Assembly (NCBI GenBank): GCA_965248255.1
Contig: CBDFIW010000004.1
Span: 744,001 to 808,000 of the forward strand
Length of the DNA stretch: 64,000 bases
Direction of reading: 5' to 3'
Origin: JAKZVK01 sp965248255
GTDB taxonomy: Bacteria; Acidobacteriota; Terriglobia; Bryobacterales; UBA6623
How positions within the stretch are numbered: the first letter of the stretch is position 1; every line of letters begins with the position of its first letter. The notes under the pieces were generated by a model. It worked only from the letters and a program-made list of their open reading frames with translations. It was not told the DNA's origin and did no database searches. Shown in pieces: positions 17,722 to 26,082 of this stretch. The translations under genes and the position numbers were made by a program.

Positions 17722-18889
17722 TAGTGTAGTGCACCATAAATAATGTAACTTATATTGGCTTCCCATCGTCTCTATTAACAGGAGGCATGGGATGCGAAGA
17801 GCACAACCAGTAACTTTGAACACAGCGCAATGCAAGCAGTTGGACCGCTACGCGCGCGGCCGCCAAGTCGCCGTTCGTCTCGCCCTGCGAGCCAGGATTG
17901 TCCTGCTGGCCGCCGACGGTCTCGAGAATAAGCAGATCGCCGCACAGCTCGGTGTCTCGCGGCAGTTGGTGGCCCGCTGGCGCACGCGCTTTCTCGAAAG
18001 CAGCATCGCCGGCATTGCAAAAGACGCCCCACGGCCCGGTCGTAAACCTGCCGTCTCGAAGCAGAAAGTACAGCAGATCATCCACAAGACCACCCGCGAG
18101 AAACCGTCCAACGCCACCCACTGGAGCCGCCGCACCATGGCCGCCGCGGCCGGCGTCAGCGCTTCCACCGTGGGACGGATTTGGCGCGCCCATGGCCTCA
18201 AGCCCCACCGCGTCAAGACCTTCAAGCTCAGCAATGACCCGCGTTTCGCCGAGAAACTCGACGACATCGTCGGACTCTATCTCAATCCGCCTGAGCATGC
18301 TCTGGTTCTCTCGCTCGATGAGAAGTCCCAAATCCAAGCCCTCGATCGCACCCAGCCCGGCCTGCCGCTCAAAAAGGGACGCGGCCAAACGATGACCCAC
18401 GATTACAAGCGCAACGGCACGACCACCCTGTTTGCGGCGCTCAACAGCCTTGACGGCAGCGTGATCGCCGAGTGCATGCCCCGACACAGCCACCAGGAAT
18501 GGCTGCGCTTCCTGCGCTTAATTGACCGCCGCACCCCCAAGGACAAACAGCTTCATCTCATCGTGGACAACTATGCCACCCACAAGCATGCCGCTGTGAA
18601 GCGTTGGCTCGATCGTCACCCGCGCTTCCACATTCATTTCACCCCGACCTCGGCGTCGTGGCTGAACATGGTCGAGCGATTCTTTCGCGATCTCACCGTC
18701 AAGCGCCTGCGCCGCGGCGTGTTTCGCAGCGTGGACGAGCTCGTCGCCGCCATTGACGACTACATCGCCCAGCACAACGGGCATCCCACGCCCTTCATCT
18801 GGACCGCGACCGCCTCCGACATCCTCGAGAAAGTCAAGCGCGGACGTGCCGCCCTGCATAAGGTGCAATCTGCTTGACGCACTACACTA
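17722..18889 (+). mobile_element. IS630-family element, copy 1 (type a)
   Basis: A 1168-bp unit counted with its TA duplications (17722-17723 and 18888-18889). Ends are GTGTAGTGC at the left and GCACTACAC at the right, a perfect 9-bp inverted repeat; TA targeting is typical of IS630/Tc1 elements. It interrupts the aldo/keto reductase. A copy of the same length in opposite orientation lies at 41569-42736, differing at very few positions. Confidence 0.93.
17792..18877 (+). CDS. IS630-family transposase (type a, copy 1)
   Basis: A 361-residue single-frame transposase. Residues about 15-130 form helix-turn-helix domains (EKQIAAQLGVSRQLVARW-like segment at 45-65). The catalytic DDE residues lie in LDEKSQIQALDR, LIVDNYATHKH and SWLNMVERFF. 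The ATG at 17792 follows AGGAGG with good spacing. Nothing is broken, so the element is probably able to transpose. It differs from the copy at 41581-42666 by Asn/Asp in KPSNATHW and Val/Ile in KPHRVKTF. Confidence 0.95.
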   Translation: MRRAQPVTLNTAQCKQLDRYARGRQVAVRLALRARIVLLAADGLENKQIAAQLGVSRQLVARWRTRFLESSIAGIAKDAPRPGRKPAVSKQKVQQIIHKTTREKPSNATHWSRRTMAAAAGVSASTVGRIWRAHGLKPHRVKTFKLSNDPRFAEKLDDIVGLYLNPPEHALVLSLDEKSQIQALDRTQPGLPLKKGRGQTMTHDYKRNGTTTLFAALNSLDGSVIAECMPRHSHQEWLRFLRLIDRRTPKDKQLHLIVDNYATHKHAAVKRWLDRHPRFHIHFTPTSASWLNMVERFFRDLTVKRLRRGVFRSVDELVAAIDDYIAQHNGHPTPFIWTATASDILEKVKRGRAALHKVQSA

Positions 18890-19252
18890 GAAAGGCCTCG
18901 GACTTGCCGCCGGGCGAGCCCAGGAAGCGCGTATAGCCTTCGTACATGTCGGCCGTGTCGATGAAGTTGATTCCATGGTCGAGCGCCCAGTGGACGATTC
19001 CCGCGGCGGCCTCCCGGCCGACCGGTGTCCCGAACGTCATTGTGCCCAGTCATACGCAGGAGACTTCGAGGCCGGTTCTTGGGACCGCGCGATACTGCAT
19101 ACTTGTGCGGGAAGGGAAAGCGGTGTCTCCCCCTTGCGGCCCAGTGTAGCATCGACCTCGAGCCCGCCTGAACACGGTTGGTGGGCTGCGTTGACTGGGC
19201 GCGAGGCCGTAGCTATACTGCCTCCTGCATTGCAACCCAGGGCCTTTTCAGC

Positions 19253-20254
19253 GTGACGGCTTACTCAGGACATATCAGCGTCGCCTTACGACCGTTCCAG
19301 GGAACTTTCCTAACCCTGACCGCATGGGCCGTCGGGTGCGGTTTCGGGTGTGCGGCGCCGGTTCCATCCGAGAACGCTGAACTCCACTCACAGGTTCGAA
19401 CTCTCCTCCGGCCGTTTCAAGGGTCTGTTGGGGTCTACGCCGAAGATCTCGCGGGAGGCAAGCAATACACTTACCAGGCCGACGAGATATTCCCCACAGC
19501 GAGCGTCTTTAAGGTCGCGGTGATGATCGAGCTTTTCCAGCGGGCCGAGAGAATCGAACTGCTCCTCGACGAGAGCCATCCCGTACCCAAGGGCATTTCG
19601 CACCACGGTACTGGCAAGCTCAAGGACAGCAATGGCTCATCTGAGTGGACCCTGCTTGACTACTGCCGGCTCATGATCGCCGAGAGCGACAACGTTGCCA
19701 CTGACACGCTGATGGAAACGCTGCAGCCCTATTCGGTCACAGCGACCTTGCGTGAGCTGGGTTTCTCCAAGACCCACGTTGCCGGCAACTGCACCGAGAT
19801 GCACTACCAGATGGCGGGCATCGACTCCAGAGTCGGATCACCCAAGCACGATGAACTCCTTCTAGCCCGAGGTCGGGCGGGGCAGCTCGTCGAAGCGGGC
19901 TTTGCCGACGGGTCCCCCAGCGGCAATGTTACGACGCCGCGCGAGATGGCGGCCATCTTCAAAAAGATCCACAACAAGAAGCTCGTAAGTCCCCCTGCAT
20001 CAATGCAAATGCTCGAGATCCTCAAGCAGACATCGAGCCGTACCATGATCGCGAAACATCTTCCGCACCAGATGGTCGTGGCTCACAAGATCGGTGGGAC
20101 TTGGCGTGTCAAGGCCGACGTGGGGATCGTCTATCTGGAGGGGGGCCCCCTGCTACTGGCGCTGTTCGCCTACTACCATCCACAGGAGACTCGAGCCGCC
20201 GACACTCTCGCCGAGATTGCGCGACTCGTTGTCGAGTGGGTCGAGGCTTCGTAG
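19253..20254 (+). CDS. class A beta-lactamase-like serine hydrolase, lipoprotein
   Basis: About 333 residues from a GTG at 19253, chosen because it gives a lipoprotein signal (FLTLTAWAVGCGFGC with Cys33). The penicillin-binding fold is clear: SxxK as S84-V-F-K87, SDN at 145-147, and K279-I-G-G-T in place of KTG. The omega-loop ExxLN motif, whose Glu deacylates the drug in true class A beta-lactamases, is not recognisable. It could therefore be a beta-lactamase, a low-turnover penicillin-binding protein or another serine hydrolase. It is monocistronic. Confidence 0.8.
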   Translation: MTAYSGHISVALRPFQGTFLTLTAWAVGCGFGCAAPVPSENAELHSQVRTLLRPFQGSVGVYAEDLAGGKQYTYQADEIFPTASVFKVAVMIELFQRAERIELLLDESHPVPKGISHHGTGKLKDSNGSSEWTLLDYCRLMIAESDNVATDTLMETLQPYSVTATLRELGFSKTHVAGNCTEMHYQMAGIDSRVGSPKHDELLLARGRAGQLVEAGFADGSPSGNVTTPREMAAIFKKIHNKKLVSPPASMQMLEILKQTSSRTMIAKHLPHQMVVAHKIGGTWRVKADVGIVYLEGGPLLLALFAYYHPQETRAADTLAEIARLVVEWVEAS

Positions 20255-20359
20255 GGCAGGGCCCGAGCACCTATTTGCTCCCGGCTGGTTGGCAGTCTTG
20301 CGGGACGGTGGGTAGAGACGCCTTCCACGCGTGCGGGTCAGAGTTGCCTGCGGCCAAGC

Positions 20360-20713
20360 CTACGAGGGGCGCGGGGCGCGGTGGTGCTCTCGTTGTTGCA
20401 GTTGGACCTGCTCGAACGCTCGAATCCACTCGCCCACGGCCTTGACGTCGATCTCTTCATCCGGCTCAGGCTCCGCACGACCTGCGCGGCTGAGAGCCAC
20501 ACTGATCAGCCCGGCAAAAAGCAGGGCCGCTCCACCCGGGGCGGCAGACTCCTTCGCATAGGACCAAAACTCAGGGGTCGACCAACCCAAGAGCGGTGGG
20601 ACCCAGCGATCCGCATGGAGACTCCAGCCCTGAAGCCGGGCGATGTCCAGCCCGAACAGAGCTAACCCAGCAAGGAAGAACAGAAAGCCGACAAAGCTGA
20701 GGATTGGCCGCAT
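20360..20713 (-). CDS. small membrane protein of unknown function
   Basis: A 117-residue protein beginning MRPILSFVGFLFFLAGLALF; this ATG is preceded by GGAGG at about eight bases, so it is preferred to the ATG at 20746. There are two membrane helices (about 4-24 and 58-78) and an acidic, then Gln/His-rich C-terminal tail. An IS630-type element ends 43 bp upstream of the start, so the native promoter has probably been separated from the gene. No family was recognised. Confidence 0.55.
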   Translation of the reverse strand: MRPILSFVGFLFFLAGLALFGLDIARLQGWSLHADRWVPPLLGWSTPEFWSYAKESAAPGGAALLFAGLISVALSRAGRAEPEPDEEIDVKAVGEWIRAFEQVQLQQREHHRAPRPS

Positions 20714-20780
20714 CGAGAGCCTCCGCCAACGGACTATGATCGCCATCTGGTTCGTCTATTGACTCCCGCATAATATAGAG

Positions 20781-21272
20781 TCAGTCAAAACAAAGAGAAG
20801 ACTGTTTCCAGAAGGCCGTGATCAAACGCGGTTTGCGGTACATGCGGCGGAGTGCCTTGCGGGCCCGCTCGTTCAGCTCGCCGTAGTCTTTCGGACAGAC
20901 GTTCGGCAACTCGTGCTGCTTCCAGTAAGCCCAGATGTATTCCACCGGATTCAACTCCGGCGCATAGGGTGGCAAGTACTCGGTTGCGATGTGGCCTTCG
21001 GAGAGTTCGATGAACTCTTGCACCAGGCGGCTACGGTGCGCCGGCAGCCGATCCCAGACGATCAGCAGCGGGCGATCGATATGACGTACCAACGCCTTGA
21101 GAAAGTCGATCACTTGCTCTTTGCCGATCGCACCGGGATAGAGCCGGAAGTAGAAGTTACGCAGCGTCAGCCCCGCCGAGACGGAAAGCTTCTCCCAGTT
21201 GAAGTTAAACTGCAGCACCGGTGTTTGGCCACGTGGCGCCCAGGTGCGGCAGCGATGCGGCTTCTGACTCAA
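20781..21272 (-). CDS. IS630-type transposase, C-terminal frame (type b, copy 1)
   Basis: A 163-residue DDE half (DDE_3 domain). It begins at SQKPHRC, just after the first catalytic Asp (FIDESG), which is coded in this frame only if the ribosome enters from the upstream frame. The second Asp is in LLIVWDRLPAHRS and the Glu in ELNPVEYIWAYWK. It overlaps the upstream frame by 4 bp. It is probably not translated alone but as the second half of a frameshift fusion. Confidence 0.88.
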   Translation of the reverse strand: MSQKPHRCRTWAPRGQTPVLQFNFNWEKLSVSAGLTLRNFYFRLYPGAIGKEQVIDFLKALVRHIDRPLLIVWDRLPAHRSRLVQEFIELSEGHIATEYLPPYAPELNPVEYIWAYWKQHELPNVCPKDYGELNERARKALRRMYRKPRLITAFWKQSSLCFD

Positions 21273-21823
21273 TCCGCTTTCGTCGATGAAGACGAGCGTA
21301 CGGCCTTCGTTTTGGGCTTTTTTTTAATGCGCTTCCAGGTCTTGCGCTTCCAGGTGCGGATCCGCTCTTCGTTGCGCTCGCGCGCCTTTCCGGCCGGGCG
21401 TTGCGGGCTCCAGTCGAGCGCTCGCAGGATCTTCCAGACGTGGCCTGCGTGGTATGCGACCCCGAACTCGTCTCCGATCAGCCGAGCCACCCGCGGACAG
21501 CTCCACAGGGGCGTTGGGAAGCCGTGGGCTTCCGGGCCTTCCAGCAGCAGCGACGTCAGGCGTTCGCGTTGTGCGGCATCGAGGAGCGGCTTGCGTCCGG
21601 CGCGCCCGGCCTGGCGGAGTCCGGCCGCACCCTGCTCGCGGTATTGCCGCCGCCACTCACTGACGGTTTGGCGAGCGACGTTCAGCCGTCTCGCCGTCTC
21701 GGACTGATTGTGGCCTTGGTGGAGCAGCCGCATCGCTTCGAAACGGCGCTTCTCCAGCGCCTTGAAATCCCGCTTCACACCTTTGGGGTTGCCCATACAT
21801 ATATAGATGCTCCACACTGTCAA
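21269..21823 (-). CDS. IS630-type transposase, N-terminal HTH frame (type b, copy 1)
   Basis: A 184-residue helix-turn-helix half (HTH_29/winged helix), with RLLHQGHNQSETARRLNVAR as the recognition segment. The frame is entered at a TTG (21823) or the ATG of MGNPKGVKRDF. Near the end, a run of eight A (IKKKPKTKA) precedes the switch to the -1 frame that encodes the first catalytic Asp and the rest of the DDE domain. The arrangement is the same in the second copy, so it is a functional feature of the element and not a defect. Confidence 0.88.
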   Translation of the reverse strand: MTVWSIYICMGNPKGVKRDFKALEKRRFEAMRLLHQGHNQSETARRLNVARQTVSEWRRQYREQGAAGLRQAGRAGRKPLLDAAQRERLTSLLLEGPEAHGFPTPLWSCPRVARLIGDEFGVAYHAGHVWKILRALDWSPQRPAGKARERNEERIRTWKRKTWKRIKKKPKTKAVRSSSSTKAD

Positions 21824-21854
21824 AAAGTGTCATAGTAATTTGCGGGATTCAATA

Positions 21855-22108
21855 AGCCAGGGGTCCTCGGGACGGTCCAACGACGACCGTCAACTGACCC
21901 GAGATAAGGCACAACTCTCGAAACCTAAGTAGTTACGAGTACCTGGCCCTTCCATTCTACACCTAAAGACGTATAAGTATACAACCTTAGCCGGCGGGCC
22001 AGATTGGCGTTCGCCGCGCTCCGGCCGCAGATGAGCCCCCACTTGTCGGTTTGAGAGACGTGGGCCTGGCTGGTTGCGACCGGCGTTTCTAGGCGCACGA
22101 GTCGCCCT
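21855..22108. other. gene-free interval beside IS630-type copy 1
   Basis: No credible ORF and no sign that the IS split a gene here. The segment near 22031-22053 (GAGCCCCCACTTGTCGGTTTGAGA) resembles 26958-26980 beside the ferrochelatase gene, a possible weak repeat. Confidence 0.3.
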
Positions 22109-23383
22109 TCAAGCGCTCAATTCGGTTGCCGCCCTCGCTCGCGGTACAGCCGAATCCACCGTGCGGTACCCAAGCGCCATCACGACCAGATAAAGCCCGA
22201 GAACCTCGCTGTCTCCTAGACTCACATCAAGACAGCTTGCTGCCATCACCCCGACGGTGGCGGCGATCACGCCGTGCAGAACGAAGCGCTCGTCGCTCGA
22301 TCCCGCGGGCAGTCTTGCCAGGGCCCGGCGATGGTCCCAAATGACCTTGACGAGCGCCAACAACAGGAACAACGCCGCCGGGACGCCCCGCTCGGCCGCA
22401 TAGTGAACAAACACGTTGTGCAGATGCTCGTAGTAGGCCGTGGGACGCTCGACGACGTCCTCGGGCTGAAACTCAGCGAAGCACGGCCCCACTTGCATGG
22501 GGCCAACACCGAACCACGGGTGAGCTTGCACCATGCGCGCTCCGGTCCGCCACATGATCACCCGGGCCTCCCAGTCTTGCGGGTTGGTGAACGATTCCAA
22601 CCGCCTCTCGAACAAACTAGGAGAGGTGAGCGCAAGCGCTGCCAACGCCATCGGTCCCAGCCACAGGACATGGCGGCGCCCGTGCCACAGTAGATAGATA
22701 CCCCCGAGCAGCGTCGCCGCCCACACGCCGCGAGTCAAGCTAAGGACCAAAGACACGCCGAACACCGCGCCACACCCCAGCCAAACGAACCGTCCAAACC
22801 GCCGTCCGCTGCGAGAGAAGAGGACGTAGCTCAGGAGCAACAACGAGACGATCAACAGCACTTGGCTGAAGGTCATCCAGTGGCCGAAGAAGCCGGTGAT
22901 GCGCTGGCCCACGTAGGCGTCGTAAAAGTCCTGACCGGCGGCCCTCGCCTCTGCGAACTTCACAATGAACTGCACTATGCTTGCGACCGAAGTCGCCAAG
23001 GTGCAAACGAACAGCGCCTCGAAGAGCCGCCGCACCTGGTGTACGTAACGGAACAGCGAGTAGGCGACCACAAGCACGGCGAAGACGAGGAACTTCTTCA
23101 CCTGGGGCCAGCCGGCCGAGGGATCGTCGGACGCGGCCACCGACAGCAGCGTCCATCCCAGAAAACCAGCCAAGGGCCAGGCGGCGGCGGGCAGACGCAG
23201 GCGCGTGTTCGACAGCAGCAGAAGGAGCAGAGCGATCACCAGCAGGCCCTGCGAGACCGCGATCGAGAGCACCACGGACGCCGAGGAGAGGAACGCGCAA
23301 CCGTAAGCGTACGGCGTCAAGCGTTCGCGCCACGGTTGGACCGAAGCGACGGCGGGAAGCGAGTCAACGGCGCCGGCGGACAT
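22109..23383 (-). CDS. O-antigen ligase-like polysaccharide polymerase (Wzy_C family)
   Basis: A 424-residue integral membrane protein with about eleven helices and a large periplasmic loop at about 265-325, containing HNVFVHYAAERGVPAALF, the characteristic Wzy_C/WaaL region with its conserved His. Such enzymes join or polymerise glycans on lipid carriers at the periplasmic face. No glycosyltransferase cluster is nearby, so the glycan is unknown and bacterial oligosaccharyltransferase activity is also possible. The gene is monocistronic. The start ATG is at 23383. Confidence 0.82.
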   Translation of the reverse strand: MSAGAVDSLPAVASVQPWRERLTPYAYGCAFLSSASVVLSIAVSQGLLVIALLLLLLSNTRLRLPAAAWPLAGFLGWTLLSVAASDDPSAGWPQVKKFLVFAVLVVAYSLFRYVHQVRRLFEALFVCTLATSVASIVQFIVKFAEARAAGQDFYDAYVGQRITGFFGHWMTFSQVLLIVSLLLLSYVLFSRSGRRFGRFVWLGCGAVFGVSLVLSLTRGVWAATLLGGIYLLWHGRRHVLWLGPMALAALALTSPSLFERRLESFTNPQDWEARVIMWRTGARMVQAHPWFGVGPMQVGPCFAEFQPEDVVERPTAYYEHLHNVFVHYAAERGVPAALFLLLALVKVIWDHRRALARLPAGSSDERFVLHGVIAATVGVMAASCLDVSLGDSEVLGLYLVVMALGYRTVDSAVPRARAATELSA

Positions 23384-23736
23384 GGAACTAGACAGTATGG
23401 CAAACGACCGCTCCGCCCAGGCGCCCCGGCAGATGGATTCGACCTGTGCCCGCGCGGCCGATACGCTATCAGAGACGCCTGCCGCACGCCGCGGGCCGCC
23501 GCGGGATCACGAGTCTGTGTCAAGAGGCCGGATTGACAGTCTTGGAGGCATAGCTAGCTGTGTCCGCGGCGACGGCCAACCCAAACCTCGGAGTGCGCGA
23601 AGCCTGTCGTAGGGTTTTCACTCAAACTCACATGTCCACGGTTCCGCTCCGAAGTCCCGCACACGATCTTGGGGAGAAGCATCCATGCCACAGCCGAACT
23701 ATTTCCAACCCGCACGACGCCGTTGGCTACGAACCG

Positions 23737-24179
23737 CGGTTCTCGGGACGTTTCATGGCTCGCGACTACGTGACGATTCGCGGTGAGCGGCAGGGCGATC
23801 AGGTCCTTTGGCGCGAGAAGAACGTCAGCCGCATGAACTTGAAGTCGATTGTGGCGCGGGTGGTTCGGCGTCCCGACGGCAGTCTCTGGGTGATGGGCGC
23901 GGCCTGGAATGACGGGTTCACTCCCTTGCAGGCGGCCGAGCTGCGGATCGACGGCGGCCCCTGGCAACCGGCGGCGTGGGGCGAAGGGCTCGGTGTCCCG
24001 CACGCCTGGATGTTCTGGTCTTATGACTGGAAGAGCCCCCCGGCCGGGGAGCACACGCTGGTATCCCGGGCTCGAGACGTCCGCGGCCGCGTCCAACCAG
24101 CGCCCGACGACGACGGCATCGCCCTCAAGAAGACCTACTGGGAGGCAATCAGCAGGTCGTGCGGCGCATTCGCCTCTGA
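23737..24179 (+). pseudogene. remnant of a sulfite-oxidase-type molybdoenzyme (C-terminal dimerisation domain)
   Basis: Only the immunoglobulin-like Mo-co dimerisation domain remains: FMARDYVTIRGE, MGAAWNDGFTPLQAAELRID, YDWKSPPAGEHTLVSRARD. The molybdopterin domain with its Cys ligand is missing upstream. Near 24146 one base is lost; restoring it gives EANQQVVRRIRL and a stop at 24177-24179, the usual C-terminus of the family. Without the correction the frame runs into the next gene. It is the truncated, frameshifted tail of a former sulfite-oxidase-like protein. Confidence 0.8.
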
Positions 24180-24253
24180 GCCTCTCATTCGATTCCTTCG
24201 TTGCAATGAACTCGCCGCGCACGCCCGGGGGGTACTCGCCGGCGTTATCAGCA

Positions 24254-24600
24254 TGAACCGCCAGTCTTTGAAACTGTGGGCGTCGGGGCTCTTCTTCTTC
24301 TCCTACGTAGCAATTCAGATCGCGGTTCCGATTGCCGACGGATGGCCCCGGGAGGCGGGCAACTTCACATGGTCGATGTACTCTGGCCTTAGCCGTTCAT
24401 GCCGGTTCGACCTACTCTTCCCCGACGGCCGACGCGTTAGCCTGCGCAAGATTCAACGGGGCCGGTTTGTCGGCCGGACGATGGGGAGAAAGCTCGACGT
24501 CGCTCGCTACGTGCCGCCCAACGTCTGTGAGAAGCTCGACGATATCGAAGCGGTCGTGATCATCCGGGAAGGAGAGGAGGAAATCTACCCATGCCCTTAG
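24254..24600 (+). CDS. small single-helix membrane protein, HTTM-associated
   Basis: A 115-residue protein from ATG 24254 (MNRQSLKLWASGLFFFSYVA) with one N-terminal membrane helix and a soluble tail of basic beta strands ending EGEEEIYPCP. No family was recognised. It precedes an HTTM-family remnant on the same strand, and such short proteins occur next to HTTM genes, so it may once have acted with it. The ribosome binding site is weak. The frame is also open from the preceding pseudogene, but this ATG is where unrelated sequence begins. Confidence 0.5.
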
Positions 24601-24662
24601 CCGGGATGCTCACAGGCTTTTTCACGGCGCGCTAGGACGGCCGTGCGCTCGCTCTTTGCTGT

Positions 24663-25122
24663 ATGCTTGCGACCGACGGTATCGTTCGCGGACGCCAGTT
24701 CCTGTGGGTTCCAGACCTCAGCCCGGACTACTTCGTTCCCTTCACGGCGCTGTGGGTTGCCGCCGGCCTGAGTTTCGCCGCCGGCTTTGTGACTCGGATC
24801 AGGGGCTCGATCTTGGTGAGTTGCACGGTCTATCAATTTCTACTGGACCAGAGCCTTCACTGCATCCATTCTTACTTGCTGGGTTTGTTGATTCTGCTGC
24901 TCACCGTCGGCAACTCCGGAGTCGTGCTGTCGATCGACTGGATACGGCGCGGCCGGCCCGACGTCTCGGTGCTGCTATGGCCCACCCGTCTACCGGGGGT
25001 TCAGAGCGCTAGTCGAGATCCTGTGTGCGACGCCGCTGACCTTTTTGTGGGCCGCGGTGCTGATGTTGCCACCGCTGCGCCAGGTAGGTGAGCGTACCTA
25101 CCGGCAGCTCGCGGCCCCCTAG
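24663..25122 (+). pseudogene. remnants of an HTTM membrane protein and a DCC (DUF393) protein
   Basis: The segment 24663-24960 encodes membrane helices resembling the middle of HTTM (vitamin K-dependent carboxylase-like) proteins: LSFAAGFVTRIRGSILVSC and SYLLGLLILLLTVGNSGVVL. From about 24979, in another frame, it reads VYRGFRALVEILCATPLTFL and LPPLRQVGERTYRQL to a stop at 25120-25122, matching the C-terminal end of DUF393/DCC thiol-disulfide proteins. HTTM and DCC domains are often neighbours or fused, so this is probably a pair collapsed by deletion. Confidence 0.6.
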
Positions 25123-25920
25123 GCGGTGCGGGGGGGGTACCGCCGCAACCAGGCCTTCGTGCTCCGCCCGAAGCTCTTCGCTCGCCGAGCCCATTGATCT
25201 GCGCTCGATCTGAGGTGCCGCTCTGTTGACCGCCTGGGCCTCGCCGATGGTTTGTTTGGCCTGCGGCGGCTGGCCCGACCGCTGAGGCAAGCTGTGCCTC
25301 TCCAACCACTCGGCGCCGTCGACGGTGAGGCAGTAATCCCCGTGGTCGGTGCGTGAGACCAGACCTTTTTCCTTGAGAAACCAGAGGCTGAACTGCAGCT
25401 GCTCGCTGCGGAGGCCCACGGCGGTGGCGAGCACAATTGCGGAGACGGATGCGCCATGCGGATCTTTCAACATCTGCTCGTAAAGCACCTTGACGATGCC
25501 AAGGCGCTTGCGGATCTCAGCACGCACGGTTTCGGGTGTGGCTACATATGTGACTGTATTGTTATCGTTCGCTCCGGGGGAGGGACGACGCTGCTTGTAT
25601 TTGTGGTCGTACTGGGCCCGGCTTTGCCGATCTGACAGAGTCACGAAGGCCTTCTTGACGGCGTCAAACTTTTCTGGGTCGCTGGTCTCCTTGTTGTCCG
25701 GCGCATAGCGGTGCAGGCGGAGACGAACCGACGCCTCGATCAGCTCCATAGGCGCCTCCGGTCCCAAGCTCAGCAGGTCGTAGTAGTCAACGAATCTTCG
25801 GGTCACCAAATCAGCATGCTCCCTGCGTCGGGTTTCGTACGTCGGAGGAGGGAAGACTTCCAGGGTACGCTGTGAGGGGCCACGGGAACAATTGAGCCAC
25901 AGCGCTATGAAACTCGTCAT
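25009..25920 (-). CDS. J-domain protein lacking HPD, with winged-helix segment
   Basis: About 303 residues from ATG 25920. Residues 43-106 form a J domain (VDYYDLLSLGPEAPMELIEA, AVKKAFVTLSDRQSRAQYD), but the signature HPD reads Ala73-Pro-Asp, so stimulation of DnaK ATPase is unlikely. Residues about 135-210 look like a winged helix (VLATAVGLRSEQLQFSLWFL, LVSRTDHGDYCLTVDG). The Gln/Arg-rich tail overlaps the HTTM/DCC remnant on the other strand, so the true C-terminus may be shorter. The frame extends upstream antisense through an IS5 copy; that part is not genuine. Confidence 0.68.
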   Translation of the reverse strand: MTSFIALWLNCSRGPSQRTLEVFPPPTYETRRREHADLVTRRFVDYYDLLSLGPEAPMELIEASVRLRLHRYAPDNKETSDPEKFDAVKKAFVTLSDRQSRAQYDHKYKQRRPSPGANDNNTVTYVATPETVRAEIRKRLGIVKVLYEQMLKDPHGASVSAIVLATAVGLRSEQLQFSLWFLKEKGLVSRTDHGDYCLTVDGAEWLERHSLPQRSGQPPQAKQTIGEAQAVNRAAPQIERRSMGSASEELRAEHEGLVAAVPPPHRLGGRELPVGTLTYLAQRWQHQHRGPQKGQRRRTQDLD

Positions 25921-26082
25921 AAAACGATCCACTGAGACTGAGGCGTTCAACAGCCTTAGAGGTGTTCGACGAGGGACGCTCGCAAGAACCAATGGGGCAG
26001 GCTTCCCCGCTTGCCGCCGACCGCCTAGCCTTGGGCTAGGGCGTGTTAACACTAAGGCGCAAAAGCTGCTATACTCGGAGGT

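Larger units (their letters stand above)
17026..19100 (-). pseudogene. aldo/keto reductase interrupted by an IS630-family element
   Basis: NADPH-dependent aldo/keto reductase (Tas/YajO-like). The N-terminal part runs from ATG 19100 (MQYRAVPRTGLEVSCV), the C-terminal part from 17723 to 17026. Removing the IS at 17722-18889 and one TA gives GGKSEAFLGEALKGRRQDA in frame. Catalytic Asp and Tyr lie in FIDTADMYEG and the Lys in AVVTTKAG; His is in YLLHRPDPDTP. Two further defects: codon 17 is TGA (19050-19052) where the family often has Cys (LGTMTFG follows), and the C-terminus stops at about 302 residues, shorter than usual, near the miniature repeat. Confidence 0.9.
20757..21854 (-). mobile_element. 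IS630-family element, copy 1 (type b)
   Basis: A 1098-bp unit counted with TA duplications at 20757-20758 and 21853-21854. The inverted ends are TATTGACTCCCGCATAATA and, at the other side, TATTGAATCCCGCAAATTA read inward. The transposase is encoded in two overlapping frames. An inverted second copy of exactly the same length is at 58022-59119. Confidence 0.93.

Noticed and set aside
17750..18493. 247-residue open frame antisense to the IS630 transposase, also present at 41965-42708
   Set aside because: It recurs only because the IS recurs; a mirror of a conserved transposase with no motif.
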